Below, piece by piece: positions 14,231 through 22,316 of a stretch of DNA of 30,759 nucleotides (positions are counted from its first letter, which is position 1; each line of letters opens with the position of its first letter). The notes below the pieces were generated by a model. It ran no database searches and had not been told where the DNA came from. It saw only the letters and a program-made list of their open reading frames with translations. The position numbers were made by a program, and so were the translations under genes. Source of the stretch: Rickettsiales bacterium (lineage in GTDB: Bacteria > Pseudomonadota > Alphaproteobacteria > Rs-D84 > CACZYB01); NCBI GenBank assembly GCA_031288035.1, contig JAITSG010000019.1, forward strand, positions 1 through 30,759, written 5' to 3'.

Positions 14231-15625
14231 ATGGACATGTTTGCCGTATATGAGAAATACAAGCGCGCATTCGAGGAGCGGAGCCGGTTCGAGCCGGTAT
14301 GGGACGACTGCAGGAGGTATTCCCAGCCGGGCGCGGCCGATGAGTGCGTGTTCGATTCTACCGCCGCGAATGCGGTGGACAACCTGGCCTCGAGCCTGCT
14401 GGCCCAGCTTACTCCGCCGTGGTCGCGCTGGTTCGGGCTCAGTTCCGGCTCTCCGGAGGCCGCGGGCGCGGTAGCGGAGGCCGAGCGCGTGCTCCAGAGC
14501 CACATGGAGCGCAGCAATTTTTATGTCGAGGCGCACCAGTGCTATCTCGACCTGGTGACGTTCGGCACGGCGGTCATGCTGTTCGAGGAGGCTCCGGTCG
14601 GCTGGCCGAGCGCGTTCAAGTTCTCGGCCGTTCCGTTCGAGGAGGTCGCGCTCGGCTCGCAAGACGAGGTATTCCGCCGCACTGTTTTGTCCCGCGATAT
14701 TATGCGCGCGAAGTTTCCGTCGCTCCCGCTGCCCGAGGGCAAGGATTCGTTCACGGTGGTCGAATCCTCGGCTCCGCGCATGACGGCGAGCGGCCCGCAG
14801 GGGTTCGGCTATATGGTTTTCGCCGACGTGGACGGATCGCCGCTCTTGATATCCGAGGGCGTGTTCGGCATGTCGCCGTTCATAGTCTTCCGCTGGATGA
14901 AGATGCCCTCCGAGGTCTACGGCCGCAGCCCGATGATGAAGGCGCTTCCCGACGTCAAGACCGCGAACAAGGTTGTCGAGCTTGTCCTCAAGAACGCGTC
15001 CATGTCCGTCTCCGGCGTGTGGATGGCCGACGACGACGGCGTGATGAACCTGGACAACATAACGCTTTCCCCCGGAACGATAATACCAAAGGCCGTGGGA
15101 TCCAGCGGCCTCACGCCGCTCAGGACCGGCGCGGATTTCAACGTAAGCCAGCTCGTGCTTTCCGAGCTTCGGTCGAACATAGAGCGCTGCCTCCTGGCCG
15201 ACCGGCTGTCGGATTTTAGGGGGGCGCGCATGACCGCGACCGAGGTTGTGGAGCGCAGCGAGTCCGTCTCTCGGGTGCTCGGCGCGACGTACGGGCGGCT
15301 GCAGAGCGAGTTCCTGACCATGGTCATCCTGCGCGCGGTGGGCATACTGAAGCGCCGGGGCGAGATAGGCCCTCTGTTCGTCAACGGTCGCGAGGTGGAT
15401 TTGAAATACCAATCGCCTCTGGCCGGCGCCCAGGCCGTGCGCGACGCCGAGAACGTCCTCGGCTGGATAAGGGCCATGGGCGACCTCGGCGGCGGCGCGC
15501 TGGAGCGCGTGGACAGGGACGCCGTTGCGAAATACCTGTCGCGCGTATTCGGGATAAGCGGCGACTTCACGGCCGATGCCGCTTCTCCCGGCGCGGGGAG
15601 CCCGTCAACGGGCCCGGAGGACTAG
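14231..15625 (+). CDS. portal (head-tail connector) protein, T7 gp8-like
   Basis: 464 aa from the ATG at 14231, which has AAAGGAGAAG upstream. The family's order of motifs is visible: an N-terminal helix (FAVYEKYKRAFEERSRFEPVW), VDNLASSLLAQLTPPWSRWFGL, NFYVEAHQCYLDLVTFGTAVM, FGMSPFIVFRWMKMPSEVYGRSP, and MTATEVVERSES near the C-terminus. The portal is the dodecameric ring through which DNA is packaged and to which the motor docks. T7 gp8 is 536 aa, so this is a compact version. Its stop is 2 bases before the ATG of the terminase nuclease half, so the portal and nuclease are made from one coupled message. Confidence 0.9.
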   Translation: MDMFAVYEKYKRAFEERSRFEPVWDDCRRYSQPGAADECVFDSTAANAVDNLASSLLAQLTPPWSRWFGLSSGSPEAAGAVAEAERVLQSHMERSNFYVEAHQCYLDLVTFGTAVMLFEEAPVGWPSAFKFSAVPFEEVALGSQDEVFRRTVLSRDIMRAKFPSLPLPEGKDSFTVVESSAPRMTASGPQGFGYMVFADVDGSPLLISEGVFGMSPFIVFRWMKMPSEVYGRSPMMKALPDVKTANKVVELVLKNASMSVSGVWMADDDGVMNLDNITLSPGTIIPKAVGSSGLTPLRTGADFNVSQLVLSELRSNIERCLLADRLSDFRGARMTATEVVERSESVSRVLGATYGRLQSEFLTMVILRAVGILKRRGEIGPLFVNGREVDLKYQSPLAGAQAVRDAENVLGWIRAMGDLGGGALERVDRDAVAKYLSRVFGISGDFTADAASPGAGSPSTGPED

Positions 15626-15627
15626 CC

Positions 15628-16458
15628 ATGGAAGACCGGGATGATCCGCCGTTTTTGGAGGGGTTCGACCTGCTGAAGATTCCGGTGGTCGAGGACGGCC
15701 GGCCCGTGTGGCCGGAAAAGTTCCCGCTTGATAAGATAGAGCGGGTGCGCAGGTCTGCCGGCCCGCGGAAGTTCATGAGCCAGATGATGCTCGCCGTTCC
15801 GGACGGGGACGGCGGCCGGCTGTCCCCGGAAAGCCTGAAATTCTATTCGGCCGAGATAGAGGCGAGCGAGCGCAACCATGTCGTTTCGCATTCCGTCGCG
15901 GGCAGGCCGCTGGCCGGATATTCGTGCTGGTGGGATCCGTCGTTCGGATCGGCCAAGGGCGACGCGAGCGTCGTTGCCTATGTCCTTGTGGGCTGCGGAG
16001 GCGAGCGGTACCTGCACGACGTCGAGTATATCGCGGTGGACGATTCCGCGCGCTCGGCCGAGATACAGTGCGCCCGCATAGCCGGGTTCCTCGCCCGCCA
16101 TTCGATACGGACTATCCGGGTCGAGGACAACGGGCTCGGCAAGTTTCTGCCGGAGATACTGCGCGCCCGCACCGGCGCGGCGGTGATAGCGGAGCGTTCC
16201 AAGGCGCCGAAGGAGAAGAGGATACTCGATTCGTTGGAGGTCGCGGCGTCGGCCGGGCTGCTCTATGTTCACGAAAGGGTGAGGTCTGCGCGCTGGATGG
16301 ACGAATTTATGGGCTGGACGCCGGGCGGAGGTTCGCCGGACGACGGACTTGACGCCGCGGCCGGCGCCATGTCCGCCCCGTTCGCCAAGTTCCCGTTCGC
16401 GCTGGTCCGGCGCCGTTTCCCGCCGCGAGGCAAGACATACAAGGTAAGATGGAGGTGA
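15628..16458 (+). CDS. terminase large subunit, nuclease half only
   Basis: 276 aa matching the C-terminal part of T7-supergroup large terminases: LEGFDLLKIPV and GRPVWPEKFPLDKIE (the segment that normally follows the ATPase domain), then FMSQMMLAVP, and RNase H-fold nuclease residues in WWDPSFG...KGDASV (D103, D112), RVEDNG (E166, D167) and SPDDGLDA (D238, D239, D242). There is no Walker motif. The protein starts with its own ATG and a GGAGG site 11 bases upstream. Together with the 203-aa ATPase at 9890-10501 it makes a complete terminase in two chains, so both must assemble on the portal for packaging. The C-terminus is basic. Confidence 0.87.
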   Translation: MEDRDDPPFLEGFDLLKIPVVEDGRPVWPEKFPLDKIERVRRSAGPRKFMSQMMLAVPDGDGGRLSPESLKFYSAEIEASERNHVVSHSVAGRPLAGYSCWWDPSFGSAKGDASVVAYVLVGCGGERYLHDVEYIAVDDSARSAEIQCARIAGFLARHSIRTIRVEDNGLGKFLPEILRARTGAAVIAERSKAPKEKRILDSLEVAASAGLLYVHERVRSARWMDEFMGWTPGGGSPDDGLDAAAGAMSAPFAKFPFALVRRRFPPRGKTYKVRWR

Positions 16459-16485
16459 AAAAAAGCTTTTGCATGGGTTATATAC

Positions 16486-16513
16486 TTGACAAAACATTTA
16501 TTTAGGCTATATT
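16486..16513 (+). promoter_or_regulatory. promoter for the 280-aa envelope protein gene
   Basis: TTGACA (16486-16491), a 16-base spacer and TATATT (16508-16513), in an A+T-rich gap. The expected start is about 16520, 20 bases before the ATG at 16540. Confidence 0.7.
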
Positions 16514-16539
16514 ATCCATATGAACAGAAAGGATATATT

Positions 16540-17382
16540 ATGTCCAAGAAATATCTGATTGTTTTTTGTGGATTATTTCTGATAATCGCCGGCGTTGCGA
16601 TTCGGTTTCTTACCCGCAATTCTGCAAAGCCGGATGTTGCCATAGTGCCGGCCGTTGTTCCCTCCGCGCCGGAAAAGGTAGCTGGCAAGGGCACTCAGAT
16701 ATCGGCCGTGACCGCGGACAAGGTCCTGTCCATAAAGGTTTCCGCGCCGAAATACAAGACGACTCTGGGCGTGCATTATGCGTACGAGGGCGAAGCCGCC
16801 GCGCCGAAGCCCCGGCCGAAGGCCAAGGACAAGCTGGACGGGACCAGGATCTCTTGCGCCGGCCTCGATTGCGGCAGGCCGCGCTCGCCCAAGGCCGAGG
16901 CCAGGCTGGAGGCGAACGTGCGCGCCAAGGCAAAGGCCAGGGATTCCGCCCGCGCCGCCCGCTCCGCTTCACTGAAGGCCGCGAAGAAATCCGCCACGCC
17001 CACGCCCTCGGCGACCCGCGCCTCGTCCGGCGTTTCCGTTTCCGTCGCGAAGGGCAAGGCCGCCTCCGCAGCCCGGCCCGTTCTTCCGTCGCAGATTTGC
17101 GGGAATTGCAAGTGGAAGAAGGGTTCGGTCGTCATAACCAAGAATACCGTCGGAGAGCTCAAGTGCAGCGGCGTCATCCTGGGCGACCTGTACATCGCGA
17201 ACATCGACGGGCTGAAGCTTCCCGAGAAGATGGTCGTCATGGGCAGCGTGTACGTGTACAATTCCGTCCGTCTGTCCTTCGGGCCGAAGTCCTATGTGCG
17301 CGGGAACATATTTGTCCGCGGCAGGAGTTCGATAAAGACGCTGTCCAAGGGGACGCTTCTCGGCGGGCAGATATTCGTATAG
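16540..17382 (+). CDS. membrane-anchored protein with C-terminal beta-helix-like repeats
   Basis: 280 aa from the ATG at 16540 (AGAAAGGA upstream). Residues 5-24 form a single hydrophobic anchor, followed by a long Ala/Lys/Arg/Pro-rich disordered linker with a Cys pair (CAGLDC). The last 95 residues (from ICGNCKWKKG, another Cys pair) contain repeating hydrophobic turns of the form G-x-Leu-Tyr-Ile / Gly-Ser-Val-Tyr-Val / Gly-Asn-Ile-Phe-Val / Gly-Gly-Gln-Ile-Phe-Val, like a small right-handed beta-helix with bactofilin-like spacing. The function is unknown; an envelope protein is likely. It is followed 10 bases later by another unknown gene, probably in the same operon. Confidence 0.7.
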   Translation: MSKKYLIVFCGLFLIIAGVAIRFLTRNSAKPDVAIVPAVVPSAPEKVAGKGTQISAVTADKVLSIKVSAPKYKTTLGVHYAYEGEAAAPKPRPKAKDKLDGTRISCAGLDCGRPRSPKAEARLEANVRAKAKARDSARAARSASLKAAKKSATPTPSATRASSGVSVSVAKGKAASAARPVLPSQICGNCKWKKGSVVITKNTVGELKCSGVILGDLYIANIDGLKLPEKMVVMGSVYVYNSVRLSFGPKSYVRGNIFVRGRSSIKTLSKGTLLGGQIFV

Positions 17383-17392
17383 GGAGGTTGCC

Positions 17393-18058
17393 GTGAATAT
17401 AGTGAAGCTCTCTGGCATATCCGAAGGCGTGCAGTCCGCCGTATCCTATGGCAGGGTGATTTCCGCGGGGCGCGTCGACGTGTATCCGGACAGGAGCTTT
17501 TCCAGCTTTCCGTCGGCCATGCGTCCGTACGTCATACGCGAGGTGTACTCCGCCGTGTTCGACGCCCTGCCGCAGGAATCGTACGACAGCATAGGCGGGA
17601 TGTTTCTGCCCATGAACGCCATAGACGGCCGCGTCTCCAAGTGGACGTTGATTTACAAGATAAACAGTCTGGACAGGCGGCACGACGACGTGCTCATCGC
17701 CAAGGCCGAGCCGAGGCTGCCGCCGGGATTGCTGGACTGCTTCAATTCGAGGCACGACGTGGACTACGAGTACGCCAACCGCCGCATCGCGGGTCTGCTC
17801 CACAGGCTGTATCTGGAAAGGCGGAAATATTCCAGTATCAACGATCTTGTCGGGAAGAACGCCGGGAAGCACCCGTATATCAGGGCGCTGGTCAAGCGCG
17901 TGTACAAGGATCCCGAATTCATGGAAAGCGTGGAATGGATGCTGGACGCCATCCTGCCGGAAGGGTACGGAGGCCTGGATGCGAGCGGCAAGAAGTCCGT
18001 CGCCATGTTTGTCGTGCACGGCATCCGGCGTAGTCAGGAGCGCGTCAAGGATTCTTGA
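17393..18058 (+). CDS. uncharacterised 221-aa protein
   Basis: GTG start at 17393 with GGGAGG upstream. There is no signal peptide or membrane segment. The second half (about residues 105-200) is rich in Tyr, Arg and Leu and mainly helical. I do not recognise a domain. It follows the envelope-protein gene by 10 bases, and its 3' end overlaps the convergent rpe gene by 14 bases, so the two genes share antisense sequence at their ends. Codon use and base composition are like the neighbours, which supports a genuine gene. Confidence 0.65.
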   Translation: MNIVKLSGISEGVQSAVSYGRVISAGRVDVYPDRSFSSFPSAMRPYVIREVYSAVFDALPQESYDSIGGMFLPMNAIDGRVSKWTLIYKINSLDRRHDDVLIAKAEPRLPPGLLDCFNSRHDVDYEYANRRIAGLLHRLYLERRKYSSINDLVGKNAGKHPYIRALVKRVYKDPEFMESVEWMLDAILPEGYGGLDASGKKSVAMFVVHGIRRSQERVKDS

Positions 18059-18671
18059 GGCGCCCGGCCGCCGCCGCGAAGTCCTTCTGCCTCGTTATGA
18101 AGCTTCCCGACACTATGCCCGTCGCCCCGGCCTGTTCGCACAGTTTCGCGGTGTCGTAGTTTATTCCGCCGTCCGCGTATATTTCGCCCGCGAAATTTTC
18201 CTTTGCCCGCGCTATCCTGTCCAGGGATTTTTCAAAGAACGGCTGGCCGCTTTTCCCGGTCGCCGCGGTCATGATCTGAATCTTGTCTGCTATTTTGAGA
18301 TAGGGTTTCAGTTTTTCTATCTTCGTCTCCAGCCGTATGGCGATCCCGGCTTTAAGCCCGAGCGACTTCGCTATCCTCATCGCGTCCATGGCCCCGTCCG
18401 ATTCTGCGTGTACTATTATCTCGTCCGCGCCGGCCTCGGCGAACCGCGCCGCTTGCGCGGCCGGGTCTATGGTCATGAGGTGGGCTTCGAACGTCTTTTT
18501 GCTGAGTTTTCTCAGGTCGGCGATTATCTTCGGCCCGTGGGTTATGTCCGGCGCGAAGATCCCGTCCATTATGTCGAAATGCACGGCGTCCGCGGTCGAC
18601 TCGTCTATTTTCCTGAGCGTCGCGCCTATGTCTAGCACGTCGGCCTGCCATATTCCGACCGAAAGCTTCAT
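18045..18671 (-). CDS. rpe: ribulose-phosphate 3-epimerase family protein
   Basis: 208 aa TIM-barrel protein. Rpe interconverts ribulose 5-phosphate and xylulose 5-phosphate in the pentose phosphate pathway. Motifs seen: VHFDIMDGIFAPDITHGP (metal ligands His and Asp), EAHLMTIDP, and the IYADGGIN phosphate/Asp motif followed by GIVSGSFI. One standard loop differs: the usual MSVNPGFGGQ reads MTAATGKSGQ, so substrate preference may be altered. The start overlaps the ABC transporter stop in ATGA, placing it last in the ftsQ-ftsA-ABC-rpe operon. Confidence 0.82.
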   Translation of the reverse strand: MKLSVGIWQADVLDIGATLRKIDESTADAVHFDIMDGIFAPDITHGPKIIADLRKLSKKTFEAHLMTIDPAAQAARFAEAGADEIIVHAESDGAMDAMRIAKSLGLKAGIAIRLETKIEKLKPYLKIADKIQIMTAATGKSGQPFFEKSLDRIARAKENFAGEIYADGGINYDTAKLCEQAGATGIVSGSFITRQKDFAAAAGRLKNP

Positions 18672-20428
18672 TTTTTCCTGAACACCCTCCTGAACGACGC
18701 GCGGTTCTGCCCGTCCTCCGCGTGTTCTTCCTCCCTGTTCTTTTCCGACGCGGTTATTATCCCGTCGTTTAGCAGGATTTCTATCCTGTCCGCGTGCCAA
18801 GGCGCGGTTTCCGACGCGATCGCTATCCTGTCTGCGGCGACGGAGGCTATTGCGTCCATGAATTTGTCGCGGCTTGTGGAGCTCAGTCCGGACAGGGGCT
18901 TGTCGAACAGCATTACGCGCGGATTTCCGACGAATGCGCGCGCCAGGCTCAAAAGCTTCAGGTTTTCCTCGCTCATAAGCCGGGTTTTGCTGTCTATTAT
19001 GGTGTTGTATCCGTTCGGCAGTGCGCGTATCGCGGATTCGAGGCCGAGCATGTCCGCCGCGTCGCGGTATCCTATGAATCCGGCGTATTTCTTCGCGTCC
19101 GCCGATTCCGAGGTGAGGCAGTTCAGGTTTTCCTTTATCGTGCCGTCTATTGCGAAGTATCCTTCCGGCACGTAGCGGATATAGTCCTTGATGCTTTTGG
19201 GCTGGAGCGTCGAGACGTCGTACCGGTCGAACAGTATCCGTCCGTCGTCCGCGCCGTATCCGCCCATTAGGGCGCGCAGCAGGAGCGAGCCCTCGAACGT
19301 GTTGTTCGCGCGTATCACGTATGGCCGCCCGTCCTTGAACGCGAACGTCTGGCGGTTGAGTATGACCTCGTCCTTTTCGCCCGTCACGGTGGCTTTTTCG
19401 AGTTTTATCTCGCCGTCGGTTATGTCCTCTATCCTTTCGGTCTTCGACTGCGTTTCCTGGTCGGCTATGGCCTGTCCCAGCCTTTCGATGGAGTTTATGA
19501 AGCGGAAGTATTCCGGCAGGAACCTCAGGAAGTTGCTCGTCAGGAAGAAGTTGTAGGAAAACAGGAGGACCGCGGCGATTGTCGATCCGACGCTCATGGC
19601 CCCGCGGCTTATGGAATACACCCCAACGACCGACAGTATCACCAGCCCGAGGAGGTATATCGCCTGCCCCAGCACCGAAAAGAGGTCTAGGCTGTAGCTC
19701 CGCTTGTACGTTGCCTCGACTATCGCGGCCTGGTAGTCCTCCCACATCTTTTGTATCTTTTCTGTGATGAGCATGGTTTTTATCTCGCCCATGTTGTAGA
19801 CGGTGTTGGAAACCAGCTCGTCGCGCTCCTTGGTGGCGAGCTTTTCCCTGTCGTCCATCATGGAGGCAGAGTGCATGGTGGCCAGTATGAAGGCCGCGTA
19901 TATGCACGTGAACACCAGGATTATGAAGAAATGCCGGCCGAACAGGACGCACAGCGTCGCCATGAAGAGGAGCGTGAACGGGGCGTCGAGGAAGTTCGAT
20001 ATGTGCCCGGTGGTCAGTCCGCCGCGTATGATGTCTATGTCCGTGAACACGCTGCGCCAGAAGCTTTCCATTTTCTTGTCGCGCACGGGGATCTTGAACA
20101 CGCGTTCTAGTATTCCGCCGGACACCTTGGCGTCGATTTTGTACAGCATCTGGCTTATTATGCCGGAGCGCGCGTACCGCACCACGAAGTTCAGGCCGAG
20201 GACGAGGGCTATCGCGGCCATGCCCCATGTGCTGAAGCTCCTGTCGCCGAAAGCTATCTTCCCGTCGAAGAAGAACATGAGGAATATCGGCACGCACGCG
20301 GTCAGGAGGTTTATAGCGAAGCTCAGCCCGAACAGGTGCATGAGCGCGCCCTTGAACGCCGATATGACCGACGCGCCGTATCCGCCGCGGTTGTAGTAGT
20401 ATTCGGGGATCGGGTTTGTCGGTTGCAT
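18668..20428 (-). CDS. ABC exporter-like protein with a catalytically dead ATPase domain
   Basis: 586 aa with the layout of type I secretion (PrtD/LapB-like) ABC proteins: a membrane domain (about 20-305, including the LDAPFTLLFMATL segment) and a nucleotide-binding domain (about 340-560). Every catalytic motif of the latter is changed. The Walker A place reads RANNTFEGS (373-381, no GKS/T), the Q-loop Gln is Glu (VPEG), the signature reads LMSEENLK (484-491, no LSGGQ), Walker B ends FDKP with Lys for the catalytic Glu (508-510), the D-loop reads SGLS, and the switch His is missing. The frame is open and the fold-defining residues persist, so this looks like a maintained pseudo-ATPase. It starts 21 bases after the ftsA stop, in the place where ftsZ often follows. 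Confidence 0.8.
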   Translation of the reverse strand: MQPTNPIPEYYYNRGGYGASVISAFKGALMHLFGLSFAINLLTACVPIFLMFFFDGKIAFGDRSFSTWGMAAIALVLGLNFVVRYARSGIISQMLYKIDAKVSGGILERVFKIPVRDKKMESFWRSVFTDIDIIRGGLTTGHISNFLDAPFTLLFMATLCVLFGRHFFIILVFTCIYAAFILATMHSASMMDDREKLATKERDELVSNTVYNMGEIKTMLITEKIQKMWEDYQAAIVEATYKRSYSLDLFSVLGQAIYLLGLVILSVVGVYSISRGAMSVGSTIAAVLLFSYNFFLTSNFLRFLPEYFRFINSIERLGQAIADQETQSKTERIEDITDGEIKLEKATVTGEKDEVILNRQTFAFKDGRPYVIRANNTFEGSLLLRALMGGYGADDGRILFDRYDVSTLQPKSIKDYIRYVPEGYFAIDGTIKENLNCLTSESADAKKYAGFIGYRDAADMLGLESAIRALPNGYNTIIDSKTRLMSEENLKLLSLARAFVGNPRVMLFDKPLSGLSSTSRDKFMDAIASVAADRIAIASETAPWHADRIEILLNDGIITASEKNREEEHAEDGQNRASFRRVFRKK

Positions 20429-20449
20429 TTTGGATTCCGGTGCTTTGGC

Positions 20450-21538
20450 CTATTTTACTCCGCTCCGGCGGACATAAGCAATGATTTTTTTGACTCCGGC
20501 GGCGGCTCTGGTCATATGCCTGGGCGCGGCCGTTTCCGCGCCCGTGCCCGTTCTTTTGGAATACAGCCTTACCGCGCCTTCCAGCTTTCTTTGCGCTTCC
20601 GGCCGTCCGCCGAGTATCTTCGCCCCTCCGCCGATAAGCGCCCCGCCTCCGGTTATGATTATGTCGCACAGCAGGCCTGCCAGGGCGCCGTCCTCCATCT
20701 GCTCGATTCTTTCCCGCATTTTATGGGCGATCGCGCTCATGGCCAGGTTGGATGCCTGCAGTATCTCGGACTTCGGGACTATCCTTTCGCCGCCGTCCGG
20801 CGTGGCCAGGGCTATCTGCGCGGAGAAGTCGAATCCCTGCGGCGCCCGCGCGCCGTATTTTAGCTTTAGGGCCTCCGCCTCCGCGGTTCCGATTCCAAGC
20901 TTCTGCGCGATGAAGTTCGTAACCGCGTCGCCGCCGAGCCCGGTACAGAATCCGCTTACGAATTTTCCCTTCGCGAACAGTCCCACGCGCATTCCGCCCG
21001 CCCCTATGTCCGCGATTGCGCCGTCCTTGATTGCCCGGCCCGCGCCCTCGGCGTACGCCGACGAGACTAGGCGCACGGGGTTCAGGTTGCATTTGCGTAT
21101 CAGGGCGTGGATGCGCTCCCTCTCGTCGCTTGGCATGGAGACTATGTGGACGAGCGCGGCGACGCCGCCGTCTATGTCGCCCGGATGCGCCGAGTATTTG
21201 AGCGGTATCACGTGCAGGAGGGATTCCGAGTCGAGCTCGCCTGTCGGGGCTTTTCTTATGGTCTTTATTATGTCCTCTTCCGTCACGGTGCGCGTGCGCC
21301 TGAAATCAGTCTGCGCCTTGGCCGCGCGCGACCTGACGTGCCCGGACACTATGACTATCGCATCTGAGAGCCTCTCGTCTATCTTCGATTCTATCTGGGC
21401 TATCGCGGCGTTCACGGCCGCCGCCTCGTTTCCGGCGTTCGGCGCCTCCGAGGCGGCGAGTATCCTTCCGCCGTGGGCCGCCGCCGCGCGCACGTGCGTC
21501 TGTCCTATGTCCAGGAAGGCGAGCGGGCCGCCGTTCAT
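20450..21538 (-). CDS. ftsA: cell division protein FtsA
   Basis: 362 aa actin-fold ATPase that tethers FtsZ to the membrane and recruits the divisome. Motifs: AFLDIGQTHVRA (phosphate 1), AIADIGAGGMRVGLF (phosphate 2), GLGGDAVTNFIAQKL, and IIITGGGALIGGG (adenosine loop). The C-terminus (AAGVKKIIAYVRRSG) can form the basic amphipathic membrane-targeting helix. It is shorter than the common 410-420 aa. The ATG overlaps the ftsQ stop in ATGA, so the two are coupled. ftsZ is not the next gene here. Confidence 0.9.
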   Translation of the reverse strand: MNGGPLAFLDIGQTHVRAAAAHGGRILAASEAPNAGNEAAAVNAAIAQIESKIDERLSDAIVIVSGHVRSRAAKAQTDFRRTRTVTEEDIIKTIRKAPTGELDSESLLHVIPLKYSAHPGDIDGGVAALVHIVSMPSDERERIHALIRKCNLNPVRLVSSAYAEGAGRAIKDGAIADIGAGGMRVGLFAKGKFVSGFCTGLGGDAVTNFIAQKLGIGTAEAEALKLKYGARAPQGFDFSAQIALATPDGGERIVPKSEILQASNLAMSAIAHKMRERIEQMEDGALAGLLCDIIITGGGALIGGGAKILGGRPEAQRKLEGAVRLYSKRTGTGAETAAPRHMTRAAAGVKKIIAYVRRSGVK

Positions 21539-22257
21539 TTCGGCTTCACCATTATCTTGTCGGGGATCCGGGCGTCTATGGCGGAGATTTTGCGCTTTAG
21601 TATGTCGCCCTTGCGGTCCAGCGCGGCTATCTCGTCGACCGATCTTTGCGCGTCCTCTGCGGACAGCATTATGACGAGCCCGTCGTCTGCGTCGTAGAGC
21701 GTTATGTTCCAGCGCGTCCCGGAGACGCGCTCCGCCGCGGCTAGGTTCGACAGGAGCGGCGGATACGAGGCGAGCGTCCTGAGGAGGGCGGGGGCTTTTT
21801 CCGGCGCGTCCTCGCCGTAGAGCATCGGGGGGAAGGCCTTGTCCGTTTCCTCGCGCACGGCCTCTCCGTTTTCGTCCACGGGAATATGCTCCCGTCCGTT
21901 GCTCCACGTGGCTATTATGTTTTTGGGCTCGACGTAGGCGGCTAGCCTGCGTGGGTATTCGCGCCGCACGGCGACGTTCTTCACCCATCCTGTTTTTTTT
22001 ATCCTGGCCGCTATGTCGCCTATGTTCGCGAGGGCGAGCTTGTTCGTGGTCATGGCGCCGGCCGCGGCCTCGCGTATGCTCTTGCCGAGCGCCTCTTCGT
22101 CCGTGCGCGCGCCGCCGACTATCTCGACTCTGGCGGAGGCGAAGTTGAATTCATCGCCCGTCATGGCGGTCCTGATAGCTATGGCCGTGGCGGCCAGGGC
22201 TCCGGTTCCCATGGCCGCGGCGGACCAGTTTCCTATTCTTTCCAGCCATCTCCTCAT
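21535..22257 (-). CDS. ftsQ: cell division protein FtsQ
   Basis: 240 aa from the ATG at 22257. A short cytoplasmic part (MRRWLERIGNW) precedes one membrane helix (about 13-33). It is followed by a POTRA domain (about 43-112: VEIVGGARTDEEAL through VAVRREYPRRLAAYVEP) and the FtsQ beta domain, including WSNGREHIPVDENGE. FtsQ links early and late divisome proteins in the periplasm. A longer reading from 22305 adds residues overlapping the promoter and is not preferred. The -10 box (TATCAT, 22269-22264) ends 6 bases before the ATG, suggesting a leaderless message for ftsQ-ftsA-ABC-rpe. Confidence 0.88.
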   Translation of the reverse strand: MRRWLERIGNWSAAAMGTGALAATAIAIRTAMTGDEFNFASARVEIVGGARTDEEALGKSIREAAAGAMTTNKLALANIGDIAARIKKTGWVKNVAVRREYPRRLAAYVEPKNIIATWSNGREHIPVDENGEAVREETDKAFPPMLYGEDAPEKAPALLRTLASYPPLLSNLAAAERVSGTRWNITLYDADDGLVIMLSAEDAQRSVDEIAALDRKGDILKRKISAIDARIPDKIMVKPK

Positions 22258-22263
22258 ATGGCC

Positions 22264-22310
22264 ATGATACCATAAAAAGGCTTCCTTTTGAATAAGAATT
22301 ATCATAAAAT
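22264..22310. promoter_or_regulatory. divergent promoters of ftsQ (-) and rsmE (+)
   Basis: Minus strand: TTCAAA (22292-22287), 17-base spacer, TATCAT (22269-22264), 6 bases to the ftsQ ATG. Plus strand: TAAAAT (22305-22310), 6 bases to the rsmE ATG, with no clear -35 box. Neither gene has a ribosome site before its start. The 59-bp gap thus holds two back-to-back promoters that should give leaderless mRNAs. Confidence 0.55.
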
Positions 22311-22316
22311 CGCGGT

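Noticed and set aside
9890..16458. Split intein or intron as the cause of the divided terminase
   Set aside because: The ATPase half ends with a stop right at the linker and the nuclease half starts with Met at the linker; there are no intein blocks, no terminal His-Asn, and no intron-like RNA at the borders.
3346..16458. Attachment sites or insertion sequences bounding the cassette
   Set aside because: No tRNA gene, integrase, transposase or matching direct repeats were found at either edge by eye; a full repeat search would be needed to exclude short att cores.
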